The notes beneath the pieces were generated by a model. The model had not been told where the DNA came from and did no database searches. It was given only the letters and a program-made list of their open reading frames with translations. A DNA stretch of 64,000 nt from Henricia sp. BOLD:AAB3569 (lineage: Eukaryota; Echinodermata; Asteroidea; Spinulosida; Echinasteridae), in assembly GCA_037783545.1 (NCBI GenBank), contig JBBELK010000005.1, forward strand, positions 310,001-374,000, given 5' to 3'. Each line of letters opens with the position of its first letter. Positions within the stretch are counted from its first letter, which is position 1. Shown here piece by piece: positions 1-12,184 of this stretch. The translations under genes and the position numbers were made by a program.

Positions 1-135
1 CACCTTTGTGTGTTGCCAAGGTTACTGGGTCTGCACAAAAACCAGTGAACTGTTTTCCCTGTGTTTAGCAATGGACGTTTCAGATTACCAATGACCCCAG
101 TTACCCTAGCAACTGACGTAACACTTTAGTAGTCT
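1..135 (+). repeat. Dispersed repeat, family A
   Basis: This segment recurs at 20196-20330 (+) and 55199-55320 (-) with the shared core 'agcaatggacgtttcagatt'. No coding frame or terminal repeat was recognised. The left edge may continue outside the window. Confidence 0.7.
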
Positions 136-229
136 ATTTTAGCTACGTACGTACGTACGTACATAGACACAGGAATGTTTTAGAAAACCTTTAAAATCCA
201 TGCATGTTTTTGTGTTCAGCAAGTTTTCT

Positions 230-588
230 TTAAAGTTGTTCAAATTTTACCAGAAAATGGATTTCGTTTTAACCTAACAATCATGTAAAATACCTCCCCA
301 AAATACTATCCATGGGAAGAATTTAACAGGAAATTTGAAATCTCCAATTTGGATGTGGAAGCAAAAAGGTTGGTGTAATCACTGCACTGTTTTATGTAAC
401 CGGATAAATTAGTTTACAAAACGTCGGTGGTTTTTTGACGATATTCTTGAAAATATGGGGATTGAAAGCGCAGAATTTCAGAATGGTAATGAGAAAAAAT
501 ATGATAAATGATATGGTATCAAAATCTCAACACCCATGGGAAAAATAGGGAAGGGGGTCCAAAATGTGATCAGGACACACTCTTTTAA
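230..588 (+). mobile_element. TTAA-flanked MITE, family F2 (copy a)
   Basis: The element is bounded by TTAA at 230-233 and 585-588. Other copies lie at 13047-13602, 46050-46641 (-) and 49676-49925 (-). Its right half is homologous to family F1 (for example 'ttgacgatat' followed by a GTGATC..GACACACTC end). It has no coding potential. The right-hand TTAA is shared with the next element (F7). Confidence 0.75.
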
Positions 589-1172
589 AGGGCCCCTTAT
601 TTAGGATTGTTATCAATGAAATCTATGCTTTAAAACCACTCTACTCAGTTAAAGTCATAAAAATCCTATTTGGAGCTTGCTTTGGGGGTTAAAACAAAGG
701 TTTTTAGTTTTTATGCTAATGCAAATATGCATATTCATGACCAAGGTCACTATGTCACAAGAGGCAAACACAGGGAAAATCACATTCAACTGTGCACAAA
801 AGATTCCACTTTTTTCTCAATTTTCCTGAAACTTTTGTAATCCATGGCTGTTTGAGTTTGTTTTACATGTTGCCTGCTGTAAGCCATGACAAAACTGGGG
901 GTAGAAACTGCAGCAATTTGCCACAAGTCCAACTTGAAGTCTTATGTTTTTTCTTAACTTTTCCCTTCTGTCTTCCTTATGTGATGCACTAAAAACAGCG
1001 CCCTCTGTCTGTGATTTATTGCAATGAAATCTTCAAAGTTGAAAAAGGCCACCTTTTATTGATTTTACATCTAAACGAACAATAGTACCGGTATGTCTTG
1101 CTGGACAAGTAATCCGTCATTATGAAGCAAAGCTTAGGCACAAAGTTGTTTAGCATGTAACAGGCCCTTTAA
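585..1172 (+). mobile_element. TTAA-flanked MITE, family F7 (copy a)
   Basis: It runs from TTAA-AGGGCCCCTTATTT at the left to AGGCCCT-TTAA at the right, 588 bp. A second copy starts at 16282 with the same left end. Open frames inside are short and not shared between copies, so I do not call genes. Confidence 0.75.
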
Positions 1173-1396
1173 ATAGCTTACCCCGGTACATCTGGATATT
1201 AATACAAATTGCTTATGACTACGTAATCACTTTTGCTGTGGCGAAGACAATAATAAGGCATTTAATATGCATACATGTTCATTACCGCATTAATGAAGTT
1301 ACGGTACATGTAGTTGGGATTTGCAAGACAAAAATGCAGAGATTGTTCGTTAAAATTGTGAAGAAAAAAAAGTGATGTACCCAACATGTTATTACT

Positions 1397-2021
1397 ATTA
1401 TTTCTCTATTTTATCCAATGGGGTGACACTTTTTGTGTAGAGAGCCCTATTAGGGCGACGCGCTTGGTTAGGGCGACAATTTGGTGTAGCCCCAATATTT
1501 TGGAAGTCAAAATCCATCTTTTTCAAATCGAGAACCATTTTTTTTTAGGTCTAGAAGCATTTTTATTAGGTGTGGAACCATTTTTGGAACCTCTGGGTAA
1601 CAGAAATTTGGTGTCCAATCGATGTCTTTTAGCCAAAATTTCGGTGGTCGTCTGGCAAAGTCTTACCGGCGTGTCGTCCCTTTGAAGCATTAAGTGATAT
1701 TATTTCTCTATTTTATCCAATGGGTCGACACTTTTTGCGTAGAGAGCCCTATTAGGATGACGCGCCCTATTAGGTCGACAATTTGGTGTAGGCCCAATAT
1801 TTTGGAAGTCAAAATCAATTGTTTAAGGTAAAAATCCATTTTTTTAAAATCGAGAACCATTTTTATTAGGTCTAGAACCATCTCTCTTAGGTCTGGAACC
1901 ATTTTGGGAACCTTTGGGTAACAGAATTTTGGTGTCCAATCGATGTCTTTTAGCCGAAATTTCGGTGGTAGTTTGGCAAAGTCTTTCCGGCGGGTCGCCC
2001 CTTTGCTGCATTAAGTGATAT

Positions 2022-2022
<1 letters not shown>
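1397..2022 (+). repeat. Two tandem copies of a ~310-bp unit
   Basis: Units at about 1397-1697 and 1698-2022 both start 'tttctctattttatccaatg' and end 'gcattaagtgatat'. They share 'ggtgtccaatcgatgtctttt'-type blocks. A third, shorter copy is at 26824-27090. In both places the unit is followed by (ATT)n and a SINE on the minus strand. Confidence 0.75.
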
Positions 2023-2062
<40 letters not shown>

Positions 2063-2155
2063 TGTTTCTGGTATTCATACCAAGGATTCCTCAATAGTGC
2101 TCATTGCACTGTCACTCGTAAGGGTGAGGAAACCCATGAAGAATTAGAATTAGAA
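2023..2155 (-). mobile_element. 3' end of a tRNA-derived SINE with (AAT)n tail
   Basis: An (ATT)n tract at 2024-2061 is followed by the reverse complement of the 3' tail seen at 5558-5650 ('gcaatgagcactattgagg'). Only the 3' end is present, as expected of a 5'-truncated insertion. Confidence 0.7.
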
Positions 2156-2189
2156 ATAATAAATACAGAAATAAGAAATAATAAATACA

Positions 2190-3173
2190 GTTAATTAACG
2201 AGTTGACAGGGAAAACCTTACTCAGAGTAAAAATTGAACTGGTAGCAACTATCCAATGAAATGTTTTCACACGATGATATAATTTTACCAGAAAATAGTC
2301 TATGAAGATTAAATTATTCAGATCGTTTGCAAACAATTTACTTCTCATCTGGGCGGTCAGAAATGGGCGCTGTGTACAACGTGTATGCTGTTCCAACGCT
2401 TGTAATGCATCGCTTGGGTCGCGCACACAGGCAGTATGACACGCGCCACAGAGTGCATGACGCGAGCAACAGAGTACGCGACCGACTGAGAACAAATATT
2501 TAAAACACCCCGCCAAGACCGGCAAAACGCATAGATGCATTTTGATGTTTTTAGAAGACGTGGTACATTTGACAGAGCAGAAATTTCTTCGGATGAGTTT
2601 GTTGATGTCTTTCTTTTGATTTATAATGGTTTTATTCCCAGAATCGCTCAAAAACAGATCATCTACAGGGCCTTTAACTGAGATGGGTATTATGTACATA
2701 TAGTACAATGTAACTCATCCGAAGAAATTTCAGCTTTGTCAAATGTACCACGTTTAAAAAAACCATGAAAATCCATATGCGTTTTCCTGGTCTTGGCGAG
2801 GTGTTTCAAATATTCGTTCTCAGTGGATCGGGTATACAGTATGTGGCTTGCGTCATGCACTCTGTGGCGCACATCATATACTGCTTGTGCGCGCGATCCA
2901 TAAAAATGCATCGCGTTGGAACACGCACACGCAGTACACAGCGCCCATGCATTTTGGACCGCGTAGATGCAAACCAAAAATAAGTAAATCGTTTGCAAAC
3001 GATCTAAATAATTTCATCTTTACGTATTATTTTCTGGTAAAATTATATCATTTTGAGCGGAAACCTTTCATTGGGTAGTTGCTATTAATTCAATCTTTAC
3101 TTTCAGAACTTTTCCCCTATAAACTCGTCGATTACTTTTTAGGGTCATTGCAAATGATCCACTGGGCCTTTAA
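2190..3173. repeat. Large inverted repeat with ~400-bp arms
   Basis: The left arm (about 2190-2595) and right arm (about 2709-3110) are imperfect reverse complements. Both carry 'tcttcggatgag', 'ggcgaggtgtttcaaata'-like and 'ccagaaaata' blocks. A related single arm lies at 33743-34030. The segment ends with GGGCCTTTAA. Overlapping open frames on both strands come from the arms and do not resemble known proteins. Confidence 0.65.
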
Positions 3174-3825
3174 CAAGACAATTCTCAAATGTGTGCATAA
3201 TACACAACTTATGCGTGTACATGAATTATATCAAAAAAATAAAATCATTTTGGAATTTATTCTAAATTTGACACTTCTGCTCAAAAACTGCATTTCTCAT
3301 AATTGTGCCAAAATGAAATCAGCCAAGATTAAAAGGGATTAAATATTCATCATCTGTCTAGCTGTTGATGAGTTTAAACCTTGAAGCCCTAGAAACAAGC
3401 CCGTTAATGCTAGCAGGTTTTTAGGGGCAGCTGAATCCAGCTGTCAGGTGGAGGGAAGGTCCTTTTGATTGCTCCATGTCAATGGTGGAGCTGTGGGCCC
3501 TCCATCAAGACGGCCTGCTTTAAAGGGGCATGCCGCTTGGATGAATAAATACATGTATGTTTAATTCAAGGGTTTCACAATTGATCAAATGACGTCACTT
3601 CCTACATGTACAGATTGCCACGTGCATCAGAGTCTTGAGCGTATATTTTTGTGACGCGCATCTGCTGCGCCGTATTCCGAACAAATATAGCATAACACAC
3701 ACTCGTGTTTGAAACCTCAAATGACTTGACACGACTCAGACTTTTTACTCAAGTCTGCCAAAAAATAAAATAGATCATCTATGCATTTCTTGTAATTTTG
3801 GGGACCGAATTGTATTTCAGCACGA
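3174..3825. other. Non-coding stretch, nothing recognised
   Basis: No exon, SINE box, terminal repeat or tandem repeat was recognised here before the minisatellite begins. Confidence 0.4.
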
Positions 3826-4352
3826 AGGTTGTTTGACTTGACTTGACTTGGGACTCGAAGGCAGTTTGACTCGACTTGATTTGGGACTCGAGGGCAGTTT
3901 GACTTGACTTGACTTGGGACTCGAAAGGAGGTTTGACTCGACTCGACTTGAGACTCGAGGGCAGTTTAACTTGACTTGACTTAGGACTCTAAGGCAGTTT
4001 GACTTGACTTGACTTGACTTGACTTGGGACTCCAAGGCAGTTTGACGTGACTTGACTCGGGACTCAAAGGCAGTTTGACGTGACTTGACTCGGGACTCAA
4101 AGGCAGTTTGACTCGACTTGACTTGGGACTCGAAGGCAGTTTGACTCGACTCGACTTGACTTGGGACTCGAAGGCAGTTTGACTCGACTTGACTTGGGAC
4201 TCGAGGGCAGTTTGACTTGACTTGGGACTCAAAGGCAGTTTAACTTGACTTGGGACTCGAAGGCAGCTTGACTTGACTTGGGACTTGAGGGCAGCTTGAC
4301 TTGACTTGGGACTCTAAGGCAGCTTGACTTGACTTGACTTGGGACTTGAGCA
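3826..4352. repeat. 28-bp minisatellite, small array
   Basis: Tandem units of roughly 'cagtttgacttgacttggga' plus 'ctcgaagg' with variable numbers of 'gactt' pentamers. The array ends in 'gagcagagggaga', the same flank that ends the large array at 62640-63958. Open frames across it (SPKSSQVK-type peptides) are a by-product of the repeat. Confidence 0.9.
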
Positions 4353-5309
4353 GAGGGAGACATTGTTAGTTACAACCCTACTTTCAAGTTGGCACATTTT
4401 GCATTGCTTACTGTATGGTTAAGTCTCTTTGAAACATCTAGAGTCCCAGTTAAAGGATAATCCCACTGCTTATGTTCATGCTCATGTACATGTAGCAGTG
4501 CTATGAAATTGGGTTGGGGTCTCAAACATTATATGCCAATGAAAGTCCCTTTAACGGATAAATTTATAAAGTCTGGCAAATGCACTATCTGCATTATTCA
4601 AACCCAATGGAATGGCTTGTGGTACATGTACATGTACATGTACATGTATTATGGTACATCCAATGTCAGTACATGTACATGTATAAATCACACCCACAAC
4701 GTGACCCTTTTAACACCGAACAGAAATATATGCTGGAAGAATTTCAACCATTTCTTTCAGCGTGGGTGAAAATTGCAACATTTAACCGCCTCCCCTAAAA
4801 CCATCACACACTACCATGCTTTGGAAGGTGTCTGTCCCTTTAATGTTCTGAACTGCCAGACCTTGCCTGGCCAGCCTAATGTAATAAAGGCAATATAAAA
4901 AGGCCAGTAGTTACTAAAAATCTAGTTGGTATTATGAAAACAACTGGAAACCGGGCAGAAAATGTGAGTAGTTTTATAAACCTACCGTACGAGTATGACC
5001 TGAAGGGGGGAATGTGCTTTGTGTAAATACTCAGCTCCGTGTCGATATTCAAAACTGTTAATTTTGCCAAAATTATGTTTACACTCAGCCCCACTGCCCC
5101 AAGTTACATGACTCAAAGATGACACAAATTGTTTTCTGACACTCTCTGATTACCAATAACGAGATTTTTTTTTGACATCATCATGGATGAAGGAAATTTG
5201 TCTCAAGAACATTGCGAGGCCAAGGTGTAGCAGATATATGTACACAGACAGACACTAGGACCGTAGGATACAGTACAGATTTTCAGGCCTATGCATGTCC
5301 AGTTTGTGG
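4353..5309. other. Non-coding stretch with TACATG hexamer tracts
   Basis: Short runs of the self-complementary hexamer TACATG occur at 4621-4650 and 4669-4684. I see no exon or defined element in the rest. Confidence 0.45.
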
Positions 5310-5650
5310 GGTACCATGGCCGAGTGGTTTGGGTCATTGACTCGCAATCATGGGTGAAAACTTGGGGATGCGGGTTCGAATCCGGCTGTGGTACCTGTGC
5401 CCTTGGGCAAAGCACTCAACCACACTTGCTCCATCCTTCGGAAGGGGTGTAAAGCTGTTGGTCTAGTGTGTTAGGTAATGGTAACACACTCTAAAGATCC
5501 TAGAGCGTTCTTTTGTGAAGAGCAAGGGGATTCTCCGGTGTCTCTGGCCATTTCTAATTCTAATTCTTCCTCACGCTTGCGAGTGACAGTGCAATGAGCA
5601 CTATTGAGGAATCCTTGGTATGAATACCAGAAAGAAATAATAATAATAGA
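5310..5650 (+). mobile_element. tRNA-derived SINE (S1), near full length
   Basis: A Pol III A box (TGGCCGAGTGGT) and B box (GGTTCGAATCC) give a Ser/Leu-tRNA-like head. A conserved middle follows ('gcccttgggcaaagcac', 'ccttcggaagggg'), then a tail ending in AAT repeats. Other copies: 16890-17125 (-), 25575-25860 (+), 27091-27396 (-), 49465-49670 (-) and a fragment at 2023. The middle resembles a core seen in SINEs of several marine animals; I cannot name the family. Confidence 0.85.
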
Positions 5651-5693
5651 ACTCTGTAGATTTCTCTCAACAAAAAATCTGTAATTCTTGACA

Positions 5694-6591
5694 TTAAAGA
5701 TACATACAGTAGGTTACGTACAGTCCGTGGTTCTCAGCAAATTTGATTTTTTTTTTCCAAACGAATTTTTAAAGCATTTACTTTATTTTAAAGGAGTGTG
5801 ACCAAATCACTTTTTTTTACCCATAACTCCCCGGGACTTATCTTATGGGTCATGAGATTTTTATATCATAACATCCGTTATATTTTTCTGATTACGAAAC
5901 TGAAACTCCCGCGTTTCTAGGCCGCATATTTCCGAGGATATCGTCGAAAATCCACCGATTATTTGTAAACTAATTTTCCAGTATCAACGTTTATCCACTG
6001 AAAGCCGACTCGATAGTTTTGTTCAATTTGTTACTGGAAATCGCGAATGTTTTCGGGTTTTTGGGACATGGGAGGTGTGTATGGGAGTTACTTGATAATA
6101 TTGGTAAGTTACATCAAAAACTATTTTCCAGAAACTCTGGTCATGCTCCTTTAACGACAAAACATCATATTTTGTATTTTAGACATCCTGTGTAAAACGC
6201 CGTTTTTATACGGCTGTTTTTTACTCCTTTCTTATAGACTTGCCAAGGTCTGACTTTCCGTGTTTGGTCTGTGGTGCAGTGCGTGCAACGCACTTGTGGC
6301 CTACTAAATCTCTTTCTGAGGAAACAGAAGAAAACAGATTGGACAGGCCACAGGTTCAGGTTCAGAGGGCGCACTATCAGTGTGCGCTGCGCGTTGCAGA
6401 CCGAGCACGGGAGGTCAGACTTGGGCAAGTCTATGCCTTGAATTATTGGCAGACCGCCAATAATAACTAAACATTGGTCGATTTTTTTCGTTGAGGTCTC
6501 ATTTGAAAGGAAATAATTTTTTATGTTTCTAAAAAACTTTTTATTTTTCGAGGTGCAACACCCAAAACGCACGGACTGTATATATCTTTAA
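5694..6591 (+). mobile_element. TTAA-flanked MITE, family F4 (copy a), carrying a nested F1
   Basis: Ends are TTAAAGATAC..ACAGTCCGTG and CACGGACTGTATATATCTTTAA-like, with TTAA at 5694-5697 and 6588-6591. Copies at 39674-40252 and 42465-43017 lack the insertion, so this copy has been split by F1 at 5788-6154. The interior has an imperfect palindrome around 'cagattggacaggcca'. Confidence 0.8.
5788..6154 (+). mobile_element. TTAA-flanked MITE, family F1 (copy a)
   Basis: TTAA-AGGAGTGTGACCA at the left and a matching inverted end (TGGTCATGCTCCT-TTAA) at the right, 367 bp. It interrupts F4. The unoccupied F4 copy at about 42525-42545 reads 'tttattttaacaaaaattc' with one TTAA, so TTAA is the duplicated target. 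Confidence 0.88.
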
Positions 6592-6639
6592 TACATGAAA
6601 AAATAAAATAAATGACCCATTTCAAATAAAACTAGAAAT

Positions 6640-7715
6640 GTGTTCGTTGAAAACGAACACATGGCTGTTCCCCTCCTTTTTATAAACATATGTGGTGTTC
6701 GGGATGACCTTTGTTAGTGATTGTATATGAATAAATCACGATCGTATGTCAAACGGTTGAGTTTTTATCGATTTTTAAATATTGAATATTATTACATGCC
6801 ACTTTAATCTGACATGTAGGGAAGGTCAAAGGTGTTGCTATATGTTTGGATACCCCACCCTAGTCGAAGTGTAACACAGTTGACCCCATCGTGATATATT
6901 GTACCCCTTTCAAATGGCAAGGCAAAATCTGTTTGACCAATAGGAAACGAGGTCAAAGGTCAAGCCATGTGCGCATCTTAAAGACATTTGTTAGTGATCG
7001 TATATGCAGAAGGAATCAAATTTGTAGGTCAAACGGTAGATTTTTTATTGATTTTTGAATATTTAATTACGTAATCATCTTGTCGCTAGAGGGCGCTATT
7101 TCCTACGATGACGTCATCACTTATATTTTTGGAAAGCTTAAGGGCCTCTGGTAATAACACCATTGACCCCATCTCAATACCTCCTTTCACTTTCAAACTA
7201 AGGGCCACTTCCGGTTTCGACCGGAAGTGAGCAAGGTCAAAGGTCACAAAAATATTTTTTAGATACCCCACCCTAGTCGAAGTGTAACACAAGTGACTTT
7301 GTCCAAATATCTTGCACCACTTTCAAATGGCAAGGCAAAATCTGTTAGACCAATAGGAAACGAGGTCAAAGGTCAAGGGGTGTGCGCATCTCAAAGACCT
7401 TTGTTAGTCATCGTATATGCCGAAGGAATCAAGATCGTAGGTCAAACGGTTGATTTTTTATTGATTTTTGAATATTTAATTGATTAAACTTCATGCCCCT
7501 TTAATCTGACACGTGATGACGTCATCATGACGTCATTAGTACTGTGCACAACTTAACATAGTGACCAATGTCCATGTGAAGTTTGAAGTCAATCATGAAT
7601 GTGCAAGTGCCCGAAATAGCGTGCGAAAAAAGTGGAAGAAGGAAAAGAAAAAAAAAAATAAAAAAAAAAAAAATCTTAACGAAAACAAAGGCTGTTCCCA
7701 ACCGTGTTGGAACAG
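6640..7715. repeat. Repeat with three direct sub-repeats
   Basis: A segment with 'aaagaccttTGTTAGT'-like and 'ggtcaaacggt..ttattgatttttgaata' blocks occurs near 6703, 6985 and 7390. A second block ('ccaataggaaacgaggtcaa') occurs near 6935 and 7350. Small hairpins flank it ('gttcgttgaaaacgaac' near 6645; 'ggctgttcccaaccgtg' near 7690). Function unknown. Confidence 0.55.
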
Positions 7716-7989
7716 CCAATAATTTTGTGGCAGAGAATTCGATTTTGTCAACTTCCATTTGGACCAAATATTGTTGATTTTTTCAATCTTTTTTTAGCCC
7801 CAATATTGCTAAATAACAAAATTATACAAAATGTGATTTGACTTGAGTTACTATAGAAAATACACCAATTTTTAAAAAAAGTTTTGTTCCAAGAAAAAAC
7901 ACTAGCCATAAGTAAGTGTAGGTCTGATGGAAAAAGTGAAATTTACACGTACATGTAGCTCAGAAAAATACAACTACCGGTACACTGTA

Positions 7990-8366
7990 TAGCCGTGTCC
8001 GCAGTGGACTAATTTTTGTAAAATGTTTACATTCCATCTTGGTCATGTTGGTACTGATAATTCTTCCGTGTGTCCGCACAGAATTGATTTTTGCCCCACA
8101 GAATGTCCTCCGCCACGTAAAACCTAGATGAAATGCATCACCTCATAATTCAGGTCCATACAGAAGTTACATGATCACATGTGTTCTGTTAGTTTTACAT
8201 TACAATGCCCGTCAGCACGGGACTTTCCAGCTCGCCCCGTAAAAATTACAATCGGCAGTCGACACTTTCGGGCATTTTCCGGCCGTCCGCATTGAACTAA
8301 ATTTTGTAAAATTTACGGAGATCTCCATAAGTTTTACAAAAATTAGTTCAATGCGGACGCGGCTTA
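7990..8366. mobile_element. Inverted-repeat element, ~34-bp ends
   Basis: Left 'AGCCGTGTCCGCAGTGGA' and right inverted 'AAGCCGCGTCCGCATTGAAC' are followed by the common CTAATTTTTGTAAAA. The right end also folds on itself (8281-8363). A related element with GTGTTCCCATTGGAC ends is at 15867-16278. Confidence 0.7.
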
Positions 8367-8500
8367 TGATGTTTTTACAAGGAGATGTTTTGTCCAAATG
8401 TTTCCTGTTTTTTAGAGTATGATATTACTAAAGTATAAAAGATGACATGCCAAATTAAAAAAATTTGATGAGCTGATAAAATTGTTGTAATTATTATCTA

Positions 8501-10099
8501 CACTCGACCAAAAAAGTTCTGTCACCAGTAAGACATTTGTAGATATTTATTATGAAATTGGATTTAATGTAGGAAAATAATATATCAAATTTTAGCTGAA
8601 CATATCCCTCAAAGGAATAGAGCTCAAGAGAGATCATGATGGCAAGCTTCACTGAACAGGAATGCAACAAAGGAGTGTGGGGTCAGAATGAAAAACACCA
8701 AAGAACAATGCAACTTGTGATTTGGGCAATTTGTGTGTAGACAATTAGGAATTGTTTTAGTGAGTTTGGATTTGTCAATGTCTTGTCAAAAACATCCAAA
8801 TCCAAATGGTTAAATTGTCCAATCTGAATCATGCCATTGCATTAGGTATGGTGGAAGCAAAATACTGAACTGTAACTCCCCTTGCTTTGAGTGCAATAAA
8901 GAAGGTGTTTACACTTGATCCCGAGCTCGGGATCAAACACCGAGCTCGGGATCAGCCCCGGATCACGAATACATGTAGGTGTAAACGCTCTCGGAACCAA
9001 ACTGGCCCCGGATCAGACCCCGAGATTTTGGTCTCGCGATGGCGGAGGGTTCGATCCCGAGCTCGGGCAATAAATATTCCCGACATCCTGTTGCGGGCTA
9101 AAGCGCGCGAAAATTCCAGGGAAGCCCGCGCTCGTATTATGTTCACGTGTACACGTAGTACATATACACGCACACAGCTGGGTACCACTGGTTCCATCTA
9201 TTGCAGGCATATATGCCATGACAAAATGCATGATACCCCGACGCGACTCATGTGATGCAAAGCTAGCTGAGAATCTCGATCGCTGGTGTCCGTTACGAAA
9301 ACACAACGTACTACAAACGTAATTGGTATCCTGCATTCAGCAATCTCTTTTGTGTGTCCGATACAAACTTCACACGTTGAGAAAAAGTGTTTCTGTATTT
9401 CCTCTACTTTCTGCAACTTCTCTACTTTCTGCAACTATCTAGCGACACTTTGTCATTATCATACAGCTTAGTTTTTAGTTGTTATATCAAGGATTTCGGA
9501 GTGTCATTCAACGATTTCCGACATAGCATAAGTTGACATTATTTCGTCGTGAAGAGAAGTTGACGAAGACGAAGTAGCCGAGTCGAGTTGTCTTCGTGTG
9601 AAAAGATGGCAAACGAAGTTCGCGGGCGCTCGTGGAGCAACGACAAACTGGCGAAGTTTTTGGACATTTGGGCCAGCGCAGAAATAATGGCTAAACTGGA
9701 CGGAACATCTCGGAATTCTGCTGCGTTAGCTTGACCTTTGACTGCAACTTCTGGCTCCGCGCTCGGGATCAACAACAGATATAAACGCGGCACTCGAGAC
9801 CATTGCGGTTAACCTCAACACATTCTTATCAGGGGGTCAATCTTGATCCCGAGCTCGGGACCAGTGTAAACACGGTGAAAGTTGACATCGTTGTTTTTTG
9901 GTGTTTTTCATTCTGACCCCACACTCCTTTGTTGCATTCCTGTTCAGTGAAGCTTGCCATCATGATCTCTCTTGAGCTCTATTCCTTTGAGGGATATGTT
10001 CAGCTAAAATTTGATATATTATTTTCCTACATTAAATCCAATTTAATAATAAATATCTATAAATGTCTTACTGGTGACAGAACTTTTTTTGGTCGAGTG
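8501..10099. mobile_element. TA-flanked element with ~205-bp terminal inverted repeats
   Basis: 8501-8706 and 9893-10099 are nearly perfect reverse complements starting CACTCGACCAAAAAAG. Each end is flanked by TA (8499-8500; 10100-10101), the target of Tc1/mariner elements. No transposase was seen. Most of the interior is another element (8904-9876). Confidence 0.85.
8904..9876. mobile_element. Element with GATCCCGAGCTCGGGATC palindromic ends
   Basis: Both ends read inward from GTGTTTACACT into the perfect 18-bp palindrome GATCCCGAGCTCGGGATC, present more than once near the left end. A second copy is at 29519-29983 and a one-ended fragment at 26629-26665. It is GC-richer than its surroundings and has no recognisable protein. 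Confidence 0.8.
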
Positions 10100-10101
10100 T
10101 A

Positions 10102-11177
10102 CTAAAGATTATGTGCATTTTGGTATGTGCTAAATGCAGAAAAATTGTATCTGTAGGCTAATAGATTTTCTGCATAGCACAAAGCTAAAAGTCATTTACT
10201 GAGTGGGCGAAAAAAAAGAAAAAAAATTGACCGCACGACCTTGAACATGTGTTTTCCAGATGATTACTAATTAAACGGTTGAAAACGTACATAAAGAGGG
10301 GTCGATTACAGCTGTGTGCAATACATTAGGGTTCTGAATCCGACATTTAGTAAAACATCAGTTTTTGTGCTTGCAGTAAAGTACTGATCAGAATTGAAAG
10401 AAAGAGACCAAAAAAAACCCTGACAACTTGCCTTTGTTTAGGTTGTGGCTTGTCTCTGTGGCTTGGTATTTACGAACATTTGAGTAAACGGTGGCAGGAG
10501 TAGGATACGGGTACTTGCATTAGGAAATAGCTGGCGAAAGCTTTGGAACACAGCCGTGGCACTTTGTGTGCGGTGGAATTCGCTATAAACCAAGTAGGCC
10601 CTTTGCTAAGGTCTGAGCTGAGGACGAGCCATGTTTTAAGATGAAGAATATCCCACAAGATGTTTCATTGTACGTATGGTCAACGAGGCTCTGTTGATTC
10701 TTGACAACAACCAAGTCACTGGTTCAAATCCTTTTCTTTTTCCTAGCCATACTGAATTGGCGCAAGCCGTGTTCCACCCGACACCCGTATTTGCCTCATA
10801 TGCGGTCATGCATGAAACATAATTTAATTAAACTGCTACCAAAAGACACAGGAGAACTTATCCAAAATACATCTCCAAACATCTCATTGGTATTGGTACA
10901 CTAAAACACAACAAGTAATTTCAAAAGTGTATAGGGTTTTTTACCCACACTGCACATGTATAAGTATTAAACTGAATGAAGCATTGGCCTGTTAAAATTG
11001 GCGACTCAACGAAATTTCAAAAATTAAAATAGACAAATCCCAAATTAACCAATTTGAGACCGGTCTGCGCACTTTCGGGTTTGATAACGAGGATCTTCGT
11101 GTTACGCAACTGAAGTCAACTAATGTACGCACGTTAATGCACAATCACTCCTAAATGCCACGCAGAAAAGCACACGT
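10102..11177. other. Non-coding stretch, nothing recognised
   Basis: No exon, SINE or inverted-repeat element was recognised in this interval. Confidence 0.4.
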
Positions 11178-11563
11178 GGGTAATTCCCAAAATTAGGGGT
11201 CCAAAAGTGTGACATGCTTTTTATTTTTATTTGAACAAATGCCCCCCAAATTTAATGTTTGTGTGTAGATATGGCACCAAGGTTAATGCAAACTCATTCT
11301 ACAGCCAATTTTCATTGGCGTAGGTAACCCGGGACACAAAACTCCTATCCAATACCATGGAACAAATTAAAAGCCTTTATGGTCTTTTGTTTTGAATATT
11401 TTTCAGGAATCAGAAAACAAAATATTGAAGAAAATGATGCTGCCCCCTATAACCACAGGCCATTACTGAGAATTTGTGGTCATAAGTGGTGATTTTTGAA
11501 CAGAGAGTGTCCTACGTAACTGGGACACCAAAAATTTTGGACCCCTAATTTTGGGAATTACCC
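11178..11563. mobile_element. Inverted-repeat element, GGGTAATTCCC ends (copy 1)
   Basis: Terminal inverted repeat of about 28 bp starting GGGTAATTCCCAAAATTA. A second copy at 50254-50700 is in the opposite orientation and has a 4-bp flanking repeat (AACT); here the flanks are ACGT/ACAT. The interior is conserved between copies but non-coding. Confidence 0.85.
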
Positions 11564-12184
11564 ACATACGATGCGATGATACAAACTACATTGTACATGT
11601 TCCGTACATGCATACCTAGAAAATGCCATATACGGTACATGTAGCAACATACTGTACATGTTTTATACATACATACATATTTGTATGTGTTTCAAATTTG
11701 CTAAGGTCATGAAAAACCAGAATTTAATTTTCTAAGCTTCAAAGTAAAACTGACATTTAGACGGCCTAGCTTTTTCTGACAAAAAAGTCTGACGAAAATC
11801 TGAAAAGGCCATGATTGTTAATTAGGGGAGAGTGTATATTCCCCTCCTGATGAAACAAGAATTGGTTCGTCATGGCAACCGACGCTGAATGCAATTAGGT
11901 TAATTCCATGGAAACCCCAAGGACTCTTGCCAACAGAATAAAACGTAATCTGATTTTTGAGCAATCGGGGCGGAAGAAAGTAAAGGAATTATTAACATAA
12001 CAGGAAAAATAGAAAATGGCAAAAGTGGCACATGAAACAGAACCCATAATTTATTTTGTAAATTCCTTTTTTCTTTTTTTGTGTGAGTTTATTTGTAGTC
12101 AGTGTTAAAAAGAAATTAGGTATTTTGACTTTCCCATAAAATGAAATTACCCCCACCCCCCAAAAAAATTAAGGCAAATTTGCA
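11564..12184. other. Non-coding stretch with TACATA/TACATG-rich patches
   Basis: Near 11590-11690 there are scattered TACATG/TACATA words. No gene or element boundary was seen. Confidence 0.4.

Noticed and set aside
2112-2708. 198-codon minus-strand frame
   Set aside because: It spans an inverted-repeat arm and a SINE tail; no domain, and the mirrored arm has a different frame structure.
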